Notes: generated from the letters alone by a model not told the origin. DNA of 64,000 bases from Enterobacteriaceae bacterium 89 (GCA_014156375.1 RQJH01000002.1:960331-1024330), one strand, 5' to 3'. Counted from the stretch's first letter, positions 34,601 to 44,014 are shown. Numbers and translations are program-made.

Positions 34601-37600
34601 TCCAGCCCGCCGCCGATCCCGGAAATCAGGCCGCTGATGGTGTCGTTAAGATTCAGATTGCCTTCGCTGAGCGTTGCCGCACCGAGCGTCACCGTACCGG
34701 CACCGTCCAGCGAACCGACCGACGTTTTCCCTGCTGAGCCAGTCAGCTCCACATCGCCTCCGCTCTGGTTGGCGATACGGGCATTGGCGGCCTGAGCCTG
34801 TCCGCTAAACGACACAAACCCGGCGTTGGTGGTGACGCTGCTGCCACCATCGGCGTTGCCGGTCATCAACAATTGTGAACCCGCATCGACGCTGATCGTG
34901 GCGCTGCCAGCGCTGCTGGTCTGGTTAAAGAGGGCGATGCCGTCCGTCAGACCGATGGTACTTTGCCCGGCGCTGGCGCTGTTGTTAAACGCAAGCGTAG
35001 AGCCGTTGACGGCAAAGGTGTGCTGTTGGGCATCGGCTGCGTAGTTGAAATTCACCAGCGCATCATCGTTCAGCGTAACCGTGCTGGTTTGCAGGCCAAA
35101 AGCCCCGGTGGTATTGGCGTTAACGGTCAGCGTTCCGGTGCCGCTTTTGCCGTTGACAAGAGTATCGCCGAGATAAGTGTTAGCAGTATTCAGCACCAGC
35201 TGTCCGCTGCCCGTCCCGGTGGAAGTATCTTCAATGGTCAGATTCCCTTCACCGCCAATCACGCCCGTTGGAGTGAAGGTATTGCCATACGCATCCAGCG
35301 TACCGCCGCCGGTTTTATCGAGGAAAATCAGGCGGTCAGTGGTGAAATCCGCGCCTGAGCGCAGCGTGGCATCGTTTTTCAGCGTGACGGAGGTCCCGGC
35401 ATTGCCCAGGCTGCTGTCTTTCGAAACCTGTAGAGTGCCGTTCCACACTTCCACACCGCCGTTGATACTGTTATCGCCGTTGAGCACCAGGGTGCCCGGA
35501 TCGGTTTTCAGCAGGCGTGTCACGTTCAGGTTGCCGCTGGAATCGAAATCTCCGCCGATAGGGTCAACGACGCTGACGCCAGCAGGATCGGTGTCCTGAA
35601 CCAGATTAACGTTGATGGTGGCGGTCACATCTTCACCCGCACCGCCGTCGCCCACGCGGATCAGGAAGTAGCGATTAGCTGCGGTTTCGCCCTCTGCGGT
35701 GTAGCTGTTAGCCGGAATAAGCCCCGTTGCGCTGTTGGTGGCCACAAACTTCAGTACGCTGTCGCTGTCGGCGGCGTTCAGCGTATAGCCATCCGAACTG
35801 AACTGCATCCCGGAGGTGACCACCTGAGTCAGCTGTCCAAGAATCGGTGCGGCAGTCACACTGACGACGCTGCCCATCCCCTGGAAGACGGCAAAAGCAT
35901 GCTGCGACCACGGTGCGTTGCCGTCACCGCTGGACTGGGTCCATTTATTCGCCACGCCGTTGAGCAGCGGCAGCCAGCTTCCGACCCCGCCGTCGACCAG
36001 ACCGTTGCCGCTGATGCCGTTGACTCCATGGTTAGCCGCAGCGTCACCGTCCCAGAACTGCAACGCGTTAGAGGGATCGACAAAGTTCAGCACCAGGTTT
36101 ACCTGCTGCGGCACGTTGACCTGCACGGCATACTGCGAGTCGTTTGGCGGCAAGGCGACGATATTCAACCCGTTGTCGATCAGTCCACCGCCGTAGTTAT
36201 ACAGCCGATAGATGCCCGGCAGGAACGTTCCGCCCGCCGCCAACTGGACATCGAGATTGCCGTCGAGCTGTAGATTCTTGCCGACGTTCACCAGGTCGTT
36301 ATAGGTTCCGCCCGGCACGTAGGCTTCTCCAAGCTGGAACAGACTGGTGGTAGTGTTTTGCAGGGCAAGGTTGCCGTTGATGGTGAATTTTCCGGTGCCG
36401 TTATCGCCCGGCGACAGGGTGTTGACGCCACCAGGGTCAAACATCACGTCACCGCCAAGTGTGCCAACCCCGCCAAGCGTAGCCCCCGGAGAGACGGTTG
36501 TCGTGCCGGTACCGGTTTGATTACCGTTCACCAGCAGCGTGCCCTGAGTGACATTCGTCGCTCCGGCATAGCTGTTAGCCCCGCCGAGCCGGGTGATACC
36601 GGTGCCAATCTGCTGGAAAATACCGCTGCCGGAAATCACCCCATTGAGCGCCACGTCATCAGAATGATTGACGTTCAGCGTGCCGTTATCGGTAATGGCC
36701 GTCTGCGTTGAAAGCAGCCCCGTCGTACCGCCATCGCCCAGCGCCAGCGTGGTGCCGCTGCCAATCAGCGTGCTGCCGCTATAGGTGTTGTTCCCCAGTA
36801 GCACCGTGCTCCCGGTGCCGACGCGCTGCATCCCGCCGGTGCCGGATATCACTCCGCTGTAAATATTGCCGGGATCGGTACCGTCGAACGATACCAGGCT
36901 GCCGGAGCCCGTGGTCGCAATGTTGTAGTTGCGAATTGTCGCCTGATTGCTGGTGTTGGTATTGTCGCCGCTGCGCAGTATCGCGCCGTTATTGACGTTG
37001 ATCAGCGGCGTAGCGCTGGAAAGCGCCAGATCATCCACTGCCCGCACGTCGGTACCCGCTCCGTTCAACGTCAGGGTGCTCCAGCCGCCACCAATGTTAG
37101 TGGCGGTGCTGAGATTATCGGCCGCCAGCGAGCCAATCAGCGCCGAACCTGCGGTGCCATGAGTGCCGTTCAGGGTCAGGGTACTGCCGGTTCCCCCTTC
37201 GCTGACGATATGGCTGGTGTTACTGATATTCACGTTGCCCAGCGTCGCGGTGTCCTGGCCGTCGCTGCCGCCAAAGGTCACGCCGCCGCTAAAGCTGCCG
37301 CTGCTCCAGCTGAAGTTGTCTTTGCCGCTGCCGAGGGTAATTTCACCCATCGTGGTGCCGCCGCTCAGCGCCATGCTGTCGTTGCCGCTGCCGGTGATCA
37401 CCACCTGAGCGGTCGGCGAGGCTGCGGTCAGCGTCCCGCTGTTGGTGATGGTGTTATTGGCGCTGCCACGAGCGTCGATCACCGTCGCATTCTGGCTGTT
37501 GCTGGTGATGGTGCCGGTATTGCCGATAGTGCGATTCGCCGCGCTGCCGTTGAGGACGATCAGCGAACTGCCGTTGACGGTGCTGCTGGAGTTGATCGTG

Positions 37601-40600
37601 CCGCTGTTTTTGAATGAACCCGTGTTAGCCGCCAGGATCGTGCTGCCGGTATCGCTGGAGGTCTGAATATTTCCCTGATTGGTCAGGCTGCTGGCGTTGG
37701 TAGCATCAATAGCGGCCCCGGCCTGCGGCCCCATGGTGATGCTGGTTCCTGAGTTCACCGCGCCGTTGGTTTTCGCTAATACCCCAACGCTGCCCGCCCC
37801 GTTGCCATTAATGGTATAGCCGGTGCCAATCGTCAGATTACCGCTGGTGGCAGAGCCATCGGCATTCATAAACGCAAAGCCGCTGCCGCTGCCGTCGACG
37901 TTCAGGACGTTGCCGCTGCCTTCCGCAGAGAAGGTCACCGCCGTGCGAATAGCCGGGCCATCAGCGGCATTGATGGTGACATTGTTGAGATTGACGTTAC
38001 TGGAGCTGGCGTTGTTGTTAATGCCCGCGCCTGTGCCTCCCGGCGTCAAATCAATAATGGTATTACTGGCGGTAAAGGAAGACGCGCCGGTGCTGTCGAT
38101 CAGCACCCCATCGGCATCGCCTCCGGCAATGATGTGGTTGCCGGTGCCGTTGACCGTCAGCGATGCGCCATCACCGGTCAATTGCACCGCAGCCTTGCCA
38201 CCCTGAGCCTCAACGGTGCCCAGCTGATTGACAATCGCCCCACTGCCCTGCACCCGCAGGCCGACGTTGTTGCTGCCCGTCACACCGGAGACTTCGATAG
38301 TCCCGGTATTGCTCAGCGTCCCGGCGTTCTGAATATCCACCCCGATGTTATTGCTGCCGGAGACGCTGACGTTCGAGTTGATCGTCGCGATCCCGCCGTT
38401 ATGCAATACCACCCCGGAGCTGCTGTTGCCCATCAGGTCAATGGTTGCGCCGGTGTTGAGCGTCAGATTACCAAGATACGCAACGTCATAGCCTTTGATT
38501 CCGTTCTGTCCGGCGGCTGAGGTGATCACCGCATCAGAAGTGACGTTGGTGGCAAACGGAGTATCGCCGATATCGCCGTTGATGCTGTAATCACGGCCAT
38601 CGACTGCCACCGCCGTGGTGTTATCGCCCACAAGCTGGATAGCTCCATTGCTGATAGTTCCCTGCGCGCCACCGCTCACTACCACCCCAATAGCGTTAGG
38701 GCCGCTGACCGTAATGCTGGCGTTACCGGTGGTCATCGACGTCGCTACATTCGTATTCTGCGAGTCAAAGCCATTGGCAAACACGCCGATTGAGCGATTT
38801 CCACTCACGCTCAAATCGTAGTTACCGCCCGTCGTGGAGCCAGTGAAGACCGCGCCGTTATCCACGGCAAACAAAATCGAACCAGCCTGACCGCTGTCAG
38901 AAATCACCGGATTGCTGATGTTGATATTCGCGCCCTGGCCCCAGGCGTAGTAGCCAATCTGGTTGGTATTCTGGAAGCTCAGACTGGAGTCGTTGCCGAT
39001 ATCGATAATGGCATTACCGCGAGCGTGAACACCGATAGCCCCGGCAGACAGCAGCTTGATGGCAGAATCGAGCGTCACCGTCGCGGTATTGGTATCCAGC
39101 CCTTCGGCGTACACCGCATAGTTACGGTAGGTGAACGGGTTGTTGTCGCTGCCGCCGGTATCCCCGGCCTCGCCCACGGTGATCGTACTGTTGTTGGTCG
39201 AGGTCAGAGTGGCGTTAGCATTATCCGCCAGCAGATCGAGGGCGATGTTGTTATCCCCCTGAACCTGGATATTGCCGTTGTTGGTGACCGTCCCGACGTT
39301 ATCCCGCACAAACATAGCAAAGTTACTCGCGGCAGATCCCGCCGTGAGGTTACCTAATACGTTAATGGTACCGTTGTTGGTGACGGTTCCCACGTTACCG
39401 TCGGCCAGCATCCCGGCGGCGTTACGGGTACCCGTGAGCAGGTTGATCGTGCCTCCGATGGCATTTTCCGCGCTACCCCCGCTGGTGGTATGGATCCCCG
39501 CGCTTGGCTGACCACTACCCACCAGATTGACGGCCGATGGCGTGCCTGCGGTCGTCAGCGGTGCAGCGCCAATCCAGATATCTCCCAGGTTCTGGAAACT
39601 CGCATTGCCTGATAAATCGACGCCGTATGCGCCGCCGTGTCCATCGACATTGTGGCTGTTTCCGGTGACGACGATACTGGCGCCTGCGCTATTGCTGGCC
39701 TGAACCGTCCCGCTGGCGGCAATCCCTGTGGCGTTGTGAGTGGCGCTATCCGTAACCGCAACGTTGATATGACCGTTGTTGAGCAGCGTTCCGCTGCCGC
39801 TGCCTGACATCGCCGTGGATCCGGCGTTGCTGACATTCTGGTTGCTGCCGTCTTTTTCGAGGAACAGGCCCGCGTTGATCACCCCGTTGTTGATCGCAGT
39901 GGAATTGGTGGTCAGCATCCCCACGGAGCCAGGACTGGCAGAGCTGCTGCGCCAGGTGTTGATCGCGCCGTTGTTGGTGATCAGCGCATTGGCATTGGCT
40001 TCCATCACCGCTGATGCGCCGTCAACCGCAAGGCTGCCGGTAGTCGTCACTTCACCCGATGCCGTCGGGCCGTTGGCGTAAATAACCCGTAAGCTGCCGG
40101 TCCCCAGCGTGGCGTTATTGCTGTGGACACCGCCATCTTCCCAGCTGTGGTAAGTGAGGTTGATGGCCGTACTTTCCGCCTGCGCTAACAGCCCCTGAAT
40201 GATCGCGTTATAGGTCTGCTGAGCCACGACCGCCGAGTTAATTACCTCGCCGTTGACCGTTGCCCCGGCATCCAGCCAGTATTGGATTTGCGATTTGCCA
40301 CTGTAAGCCCCCTGGCCAATCAGATAGTCGTTCACTGAGGCGATATCTGCCGCCGAGTTAATGGTGAAATTCTTATTCCCGGCCTGAACGGTTTTTCCTA
40401 GCACCTGAACGTAGTTCGGCAGCGTCAGGGTATAGCTGTACTGGGTACTCTGGGCATTCTGGCTCTGAATATCGCTGGAGATCACGGCTGCCGGACGGAA
40501 ATGAATATAGTTGTCGGACTGCCAGGTGACGGAGCTGGCAAGTCCACCGGTGCTGTCAGCCCGGGCCAGAGTGGAATCTTTCGCCAGTAAATCCAGCGTA

Positions 40601-41397
40601 TTGGCCGCGGCGGCAATCGGCGTGCTGCCGTTAGTGTCGGCGCCAATATTCACATTGGCGGTTCCGCCGCCGCTGCCGACGTTCACAATGCCGAACTGAT
40701 ACATGATTCGAACGGAATTGGGGTTGTAGACCGGCAACGTCAGGCCAGAAACCGGTGTATCCTCTGCCGGGATGAAGGTGCTCGAGTCGTAGGTGCTGAT
40801 AACCTGATAGGTTCCCTCAAGGCCTGGGATCTCAAGGTTCAGCTCCTGATCCTGCTGCGGAGAAGCAGGGGCTGGCGAATAGCTAAACTGATTAATGTTG
40901 CCCTGAGTGATCGGAACGGGGGTTCCCCCCAATTTGTTTGGGTCCGTCGCCGTAATGGTGATAATTCGCCCACCGTCCGCGCCGTTAGCTCCAGGCAGCG
41001 CATTCAACACCGTGACCTGGCGCGCGCTGACCCCACCTCCGGCACTGGTAAAATCAGGGAATTGCGGAATGGCCCCGAGAATATTCAGCGTGGTTCCCGA
41101 GGGGTAATTCGCGATCCCGGTGGTGCCACCGACGGTGAAGGTGTAGCCCGTGCTCTCAACCTGATCGAAATTGTGCAGAGGATCGGTGGAGAAACCATAG
41201 TTGGCTCTTATCGTCGTCCACTGGACGTCGTCGGCCCATGCCGTGCCAGACGAGCTTCCCGCTAACATAAGCCCAATAAGCAAGAGCTTACGCTGAGTGG
41301 AACGCGATGATTTCCCTTTCCTTCCCGCCGTAAACTCCGCTACGGGGACAAAAGCAGATGCAACGTGACTCCAAACCAGGCGATAGACTCTGTTCAT
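31651..41397 (-). CDS. Giant autotransporter adhesin (type Va secretion), 3248 aa
   Basis: A very large self-exporting surface protein. Residues 1-30 form an extended signal peptide region (MNRVYRLVWSHVASAFVPVA...), followed by a classical signal cleaved after GTAWA (about 55). The passenger (about 56-2960) is Asn/Gly/Ser/Thr-rich beta-helix. It contains at least seven autotransporter-associated beta-strand repeats of the pattern GTLVLNGNNSYSGGTTVTGG (for example near residues 1530, 1600, 1966, 2270, 2590, 2670 and 2740). Residues about 2970-3248 are the AIDA-type translocator barrel (RFWARYLSKT... ending SVGMKIRF). The start at 41397 is chosen for a Shine-Dalgarno sequence AATGGA 6 bases upstream and the family N-terminus. 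The passenger has two copies of a roughly 1-kb module. Function as adhesin or biofilm factor is inferred. Confidence 0.93.
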   Translation of the reverse strand: MNRVYRLVWSHVASAFVPVAEFTAGRKGKSSRSTQRKLLLIGLMLAGSSSGTAWADDVQWTTIRANYGFSTDPLHNFDQVESTGYTFTVGGTTGIANYPSGTTLNILGAIPQFPDFTSAGGGVSARQVTVLNALPGANGADGGRIITITATDPNKLGGTPVPITQGNINQFSYSPAPASPQQDQELNLEIPGLEGTYQVISTYDSSTFIPAEDTPVSGLTLPVYNPNSVRIMYQFGIVNVGSGGGTANVNIGADTNGSTPIAAAANTLDLLAKDSTLARADSTGGLASSVTWQSDNYIHFRPAAVISSDIQSQNAQSTQYSYTLTLPNYVQVLGKTVQAGNKNFTINSAADIASVNDYLIGQGAYSGKSQIQYWLDAGATVNGEVINSAVVAQQTYNAIIQGLLAQAESTAINLTYHSWEDGGVHSNNATLGTGSLRVIYANGPTASGEVTTTGSLAVDGASAVMEANANALITNNGAINTWRSSSASPGSVGMLTTNSTAINNGVINAGLFLEKDGSNQNVSNAGSTAMSGSGSGTLLNNGHINVAVTDSATHNATGIAASGTVQASNSAGASIVVTGNSHNVDGHGGAYGVDLSGNASFQNLGDIWIGAAPLTTAGTPSAVNLVGSGQPSAGIHTTSGGSAENAIGGTINLLTGTRNAAGMLADGNVGTVTNNGTINVLGNLTAGSAASNFAMFVRDNVGTVTNNGNIQVQGDNNIALDLLADNANATLTSTNNSTITVGEAGDTGGSDNNPFTYRNYAVYAEGLDTNTATVTLDSAIKLLSAGAIGVHARGNAIIDIGNDSSLSFQNTNQIGYYAWGQGANINISNPVISDSGQAGSILFAVDNGAVFTGSTTGGNYDLSVSGNRSIGVFANGFDSQNTNVATSMTTGNASITVSGPNAIGVVVSGGAQGTISNGAIQLVGDNTTAVAVDGRDYSINGDIGDTPFATNVTSDAVITSAAGQNGIKGYDVAYLGNLTLNTGATIDLMGNSSSGVVLHNGGIATINSNVSVSGSNNIGVDIQNAGTLSNTGTIEVSGVTGSNNVGLRVQGSGAIVNQLGTVEAQGGKAAVQLTGDGASLTVNGTGNHIIAGGDADGVLIDSTGASSFTASNTIIDLTPGGTGAGINNNASSSNVNLNNVTINAADGPAIRTAVTFSAEGSGNVLNVDGSGSGFAFMNADGSATSGNLTIGTGYTINGNGAGSVGVLAKTNGAVNSGTSITMGPQAGAAIDATNASSLTNQGNIQTSSDTGSTILAANTGSFKNSGTINSSSTVNGSSLIVLNGSAANRTIGNTGTITSNSQNATVIDARGSANNTITNSGTLTAASPTAQVVITGSGNDSMALSGGTTMGEITLGSGKDNFSWSSGSFSGGVTFGGSDGQDTATLGNVNISNTSHIVSEGGTGSTLTLNGTHGTAGSALIGSLAADNLSTATNIGGGWSTLTLNGAGTDVRAVDDLALSSATPLINVNNGAILRSGDNTNTSNQATIRNYNIATTGSGSLVSFDGTDPGNIYSGVISGTGGMQRVGTGSTVLLGNNTYSGSTLIGSGTTLALGDGGTTGLLSTQTAITDNGTLNVNHSDDVALNGVISGSGIFQQIGTGITRLGGANSYAGATNVTQGTLLVNGNQTGTGTTTVSPGATLGGVGTLGGDVMFDPGGVNTLSPGDNGTGKFTINGNLALQNTTTSLFQLGEAYVPGGTYNDLVNVGKNLQLDGNLDVQLAAGGTFLPGIYRLYNYGGGLIDNGLNIVALPPNDSQYAVQVNVPQQVNLVLNFVDPSNALQFWDGDAAANHGVNGISGNGLVDGGVGSWLPLLNGVANKWTQSSGDGNAPWSQHAFAVFQGMGSVVSVTAAPILGQLTQVVTSGMQFSSDGYTLNAADSDSVLKFVATNSATGLIPANSYTAEGETAANRYFLIRVGDGGAGEDVTATINVNLVQDTDPAGVSVVDPIGGDFDSSGNLNVTRLLKTDPGTLVLNGDNSINGGVEVWNGTLQVSKDSSLGNAGTSVTLKNDATLRSGADFTTDRLIFLDKTGGGTLDAYGNTFTPTGVIGGEGNLTIEDTSTGTGSGQLVLNTANTYLGDTLVNGKSGTGTLTVNANTTGAFGLQTSTVTLNDDALVNFNYAADAQQHTFAVNGSTLAFNNSASAGQSTIGLTDGIALFNQTSSAGSATISVDAGSQLLMTGNADGGSSVTTNAGFVSFSGQAQAANARIANQSGGDVELTGSAGKTSVGSLDGAGTVTLGAATLSEGNLNLNDTISGLISGIGGGLEKVGSGILTLTADNTFTGATSVLQGVLLINGNQSAATGATSVASNATLGGEGTLGANVTVADNGHLAPGKDLNSVGVLTMNNLTLSENSQLDFQFGKSNVPDAKDPLNDLLVVNGDLTLDGRLNITQSPGGQFDVGVYRVINYSGNLINNSLLFGSVPEAANQLYVQTSVANQVNLVNTTGLLLNFWDGTGGTGGVLKNNNQIDGGDGIWQNSHGNDNWTTDQTNPGGAINAPFSDGAFAVFSGQKGNVTVDNSLGEVLISGAQFTTNGYVINDGVITTNTADTVLRVGDGTVLGGLYTATINSQIAGSGGLDKTDIGTLVLNGNNSYSGGTTVTGGVLQVNGDQNLGAASTGITLNGGTFRYGQAFDTARAWTMGDNSGTIDTNGNNVSLLAAVGGSGGLTKAGDGTLTLTQDSSYGGLTTIRNGTLQLGNGGSAGSVTGNILNLGDLVVNRNNTLALNGVIAGTGNFIQRGSGTTVLNGINTWNGYTLVENGTLLAGGISRFSANSAHIVSQNATLDTGGHSQTVASLVNQGTVNLRGGNVGSTLTVNGDYVGMGGTIKIAAQQHSPGIADKLVINGGTATGNTLLDIDVSQLGEPTTGDGIMVVQALNGATTTAQTSKDAFSIGGQKLIAGAWQYQLYAGNASGAGEDWFLRAGYSPVVPGFDTLASVVRQADLFVLGTLHQRVGDEQPWSADVPEDQEGRFWARYLSKTVDQHLNDATSSKSHSQYDGMQIGLDLWQNDQWRAGFYTTFMDLDSSISGNTGMGGGSAYNSTFSSYLGGYATWTDISGLYVDNVLQYGYHSVDLKSEGSNDTYHPDGNTVTASVEVGKPWQLGSSNWALEPQAQLVWQWSNFDDTTLNDGVNTHVNVNADSAVIGRLGARLTADYDTNIGKVKPYVRVNYWQQLSGGDDAVTYSSGDNSNGRTTLKASQKYSATEAAVGATWTVTKDVQAYTEVGKTWDNGGDTSVDADLSASVGMKIRF

Positions 41398-41782
41398 GCG
41401 CATTCCATTAAAATCAATGAGTTGAAAGAAGTTCTAAGCCACTATGGGCGAAAAGGCAGGGATGGTTACTTTTTGTAAAAGTAGTACAGCGTTCGATATT
41501 TAACCTGCTGAAAGGTTAAAAAATGATGCTAAATGTGAATTTATAGTTAATTGACAGAAGGCAAATTCACCGTCGTAACCGCGGAAAGAAGGAATTCGAA
41601 GAAGCGCGGTTGAAGTAAAACAGCTAACAGAAAACAGGTGCAACAGGATGGACAGGATAACTTTCCCGCATTAAATCAAAACTTTATTATTTCTTAAAAT
41701 TCACTTACTTATTAAACCGCATTGCTGCCCACCTTCTTTTCCTCTATTGATAACGCCTGAACGGGAACATGGTGGAGTTTTT
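41398..41782. other. Divergent intergenic region, AT-rich
   Basis: 385 bases between the autotransporter and the YidB-like gene. AT-rich, with an inverted repeat TTTAACC (41499-41505) / GGTTAAA (41514-41520) about 100 bases upstream of the autotransporter start. It must hold both promoters. No gene seen. Confidence 0.5.
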
Positions 41783-42175
41783 ATGCTGTTAAACGAGGGA
41801 GCGGACCGCTTTTTTCATTCTAAAGTCACCACCGAGAGCGACTATTTCTCAGTGCTGATGTGGATTGAAACCTACGGCGGATTAAGCGGAATACTGGAAA
41901 AAATCGGCCAGCACGATCTGCATCATACGGTGGCCTCCTGGCTGGGTGACGGCCCAAATTTTGCCATCTACCCGGAGCAGCTCCTCAGCATTATCAATAT
42001 CAACGAGCTGGAGCTGCTCGCCATCGAGTGCCGCACCGATCTGCCCGGAGCCGCCCTGATGCTGTCCTCGGTGTTGCCCATTCTGGCCGATGGCCTGTCA
42101 ACTCAAGGAAAAATCGACCTGCCGCCGTCGCTGGATTTTCTTAGCACCGGTATCGACCTGCTGTGCCATCGCTAA
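41783..42175 (+). CDS. YidB-like (DUF937) protein
   Basis: A 130-residue soluble protein with the YidB pattern: ILEKIGQHDLHHTVASWLGDGPNFAIYPEQL in the middle, LPILADGLSTQGKIDLPP toward the end and the closing LSTGIDLLCHR (compare the GLG..L.SWLG.G.N..IS..QL scheme of DUF937). Function unknown. The ATG at 41783 has GGTGGAG 6 bases upstream, so I use it instead of the earlier in-frame ATG at 41747. Followed 53 bases later by an MscS-type channel on the same strand, possibly co-transcribed. Confidence 0.75.
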   Translation: MLLNEGADRFFHSKVTTESDYFSVLMWIETYGGLSGILEKIGQHDLHHTVASWLGDGPNFAIYPEQLLSIININELELLAIECRTDLPGAALMLSSVLPILADGLSTQGKIDLPPSLDFLSTGIDLLCHR

Positions 42176-42228
42176 GGCACAGCCTTCCCTGCTCTATAAG
42201 ACCACTTCTCTGATTAAGGAAAACGGAT

Positions 42229-43104
42229 ATGCAATCCGACAGCTTACATACGCTGGACTCTGTAACGCACTGGTTCGACGCCAATAAAGCGTTGATGACC
42301 GCCGGTGCGGTCAATCTGTTGATGGCCCTGGTGCTGTTTGTCGTCGGGCTGTGCCTGGCCCGGATGGCCGGTGAAGGGGTGCAGAAAGTACTGGCGAAGC
42401 GCGGTGTCGATCATACCGTCACCCAGTTTTTCAGCGTCCTGCTGCGCTATGCGCTGATTGTCTTCTTTATCGTCGCGGCGCTGGAGCGGATTGGGGTTGA
42501 AACTTCGTCGCTGATTGCGGTCATCGGCGCGGCTGGTCTGGCCGTCGGCCTGGCACTTCAGGGTTCGCTGGCGAATTTTGCCGCAGGCGTAATGCTGGTG
42601 ACCTTTCGTCCGGTGCGAGTGGGCGAGTATGCGACGGTCGGCGCCGTCGCCGGGACCATTCAGGAGATTAATATTTTCTCCACCACCCTGACCACGCCGG
42701 ATAACAAAACCGTGGTGGTACCCAATGGAAAAATCATCTCCGGGGAAATCACTAACTTTACCCGCCAGAAAACACGACGCGTGGATTTGGCGATTGGCGT
42801 GGCAAATACCGCTTCAGTGGCACAGGTAAAAGACGTTATCACGACGGTGATTCAGCTTGATTCGCGCGTATTGCATGATAACGGGGTAACCGTGCGTCTG
42901 ATGGAGCTGACGCCGACGGCGATGAATTTCGTGGTTCGCGCCTGGGCGCCGAATAAGCAGTACTGGGATGTCTACTTCGACCTACTGGAGCAGATTAAAA
43001 CCGCGCTGGATGATAACCAGATCCCCATGCCCTACCCGCATATGCATTTGCACCTTGCACAGAATGCCGCCAGGGAAGAACAGGCCTTAACGCACCTTTC
43101 CTGA
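42229..43104 (+). CDS. Small-conductance mechanosensitive channel, MscS family
   Basis: A 291-residue inner-membrane channel with three N-terminal transmembrane helices. The Gly/Ala-packed pore helix is AVIGAAGLAVGLALQGSLANFAAGVML (about residues 98-124), followed by the MscS beta domain (VAGTIQEINIFSTTLTTPDNKTVVVPNGKI, about 143-172) and the C-terminal alpha-beta domain ending MPYPHMHLHL. Size and motifs match E. coli MscS (286 aa), but without the expected fbaA/argO neighbours it is better treated as an MscS paralogue. AAGGA lies 9 bases upstream of the ATG. A strong hairpin follows. Confidence 0.93.
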   Translation: MQSDSLHTLDSVTHWFDANKALMTAGAVNLLMALVLFVVGLCLARMAGEGVQKVLAKRGVDHTVTQFFSVLLRYALIVFFIVAALERIGVETSSLIAVIGAAGLAVGLALQGSLANFAAGVMLVTFRPVRVGEYATVGAVAGTIQEINIFSTTLTTPDNKTVVVPNGKIISGEITNFTRQKTRRVDLAIGVANTASVAQVKDVITTVIQLDSRVLHDNGVTVRLMELTPTAMNFVVRAWAPNKQYWDVYFDLLEQIKTALDDNQIPMPYPHMHLHLAQNAAREEQALTHLS

Positions 43105-43110
43105 ATGCTA

Positions 43111-43142
43111 CAGGCCGGACGGCGCTTAGCCAGTCCGGCCTG
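43111..43142. terminator. Bidirectional hairpin/REP-like element after the MscS gene
   Basis: CAGGCCGGAC and GTCCGGCCTG form a perfect 10-bp stem with a 12-base loop between the convergent MscS gene (ends 43104) and the first regulator gene (ends 43145). The loop GGCGCTTAGCCA resembles a REP core. Confidence 0.6.
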
Positions 43143-43144
43143 CT

Positions 43145-44014
43145 TTATTCCCCTGAAGCGATATCAGCAAACACCTGGCTCAACCGAAGGGATTTCACCC
43201 TCTCTTTTGCCGAGCGGTGATAGTGATAAAAACACTCAAACTTAATGGGAAGGCCCGGCGGGGGCTTCACCGCTTTGATGCGATAAAAACGGCTCAGCGG
43301 GCCGATGAAAGCTTTTGGGATCAGCATAATATGATCGCTGCGCGAACACACATATGCCAGAGTCAGCAGATTCATACTCTCATAACAGATGGTCCTGTCG
43401 GCCATCAGCTCACCGCTTAAGTCTAATCCCTCAATCATCGACACCAGCGTCGCCACATCCCCTAGCCAGCGGGTATGACCGCAGCGAAACCACTCTTCGT
43501 GGGTAATTTCATCCTGAATAAAGGAGTGATCCTGGCTCGCCATCACGCACAGCTCCGACTCAAGCAGCTTCGCACAGACAATCGAAGGTTCTGTCGGCAA
43601 CCGGCTGCCAATATCGATATCCACGATCCGGTTACGCAGCTTATTCAGCCGCTCTTCCGTTGACGGTTCCATGTGAATAAAACGCATCGACCAGCTATTT
43701 TCATCGGCTTTTGATTCTGCCTGTCCGTACAGAAAATCTATAATGGCGTCGGTCGAAATGGTGATTTCTTTGCGCTCAGAGTTCAGCTCCGCCAGCTCCA
43801 GATATTTCGCCTGCATCTCCAGCGCAGCCTGCGATGGGATTAGCCTGCCGTTCACACGATTAAATAAACCGTGGCCGGATTTTTTGCGTAATTGCCCTAA
43901 GGTATAGCTGATGGTTGCCGCCGAGACCTGTAGTTTGGCCGCCGCCCGGGTGGCATTTCCGCATTCGATTAACGCATTAATAATTTTAAGCTGTTTAAAA
44001 TTAGCTGGTTCCAT
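43145..44014 (-). CDS. LysR-type HTH regulator, paralogue A
   Basis: A 289-residue regulator with an N-terminal LysR winged helix (FKQLKIINALIECGNATRAAAKLQVSAATISYTLGQLRKKSGHGLFNR, residues about 5-53). It has a divergent effector domain sharing ERLNKLRNRIVDIDIGSRLP (about 118-137), an ESMNLLTLAYVCSRSDHIMLIPKAFI stretch (about 219) and a His-x-Tyr-His motif (ECFYHYHR, about 263) with the three other regulators of this array. It pairs most closely with the gene at 45455 (same length class). The B-type gene ends 15 bases upstream on the same strand. No structural gene is immediately divergent, so control of the fimbrial operon upstream is inferred from proximity. Confidence 0.85.
   Translation of the reverse strand: MEPANFKQLKIINALIECGNATRAAAKLQVSAATISYTLGQLRKKSGHGLFNRVNGRLIPSQAALEMQAKYLELAELNSERKEITISTDAIIDFLYGQAESKADENSWSMRFIHMEPSTEERLNKLRNRIVDIDIGSRLPTEPSIVCAKLLESELCVMASQDHSFIQDEITHEEWFRCGHTRWLGDVATLVSMIEGLDLSGELMADRTICYESMNLLTLAYVCSRSDHIMLIPKAFIGPLSRFYRIKAVKPPPGLPIKFECFYHYHRSAKERVKSLRLSQVFADIASGE

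Noticed and set aside
33500-40000. CRISPR-like or minisatellite array
   Set aside because: The repetition is at the protein level (beta-strand repeats of the autotransporter) with variable DNA sequence, not direct repeats with spacers.
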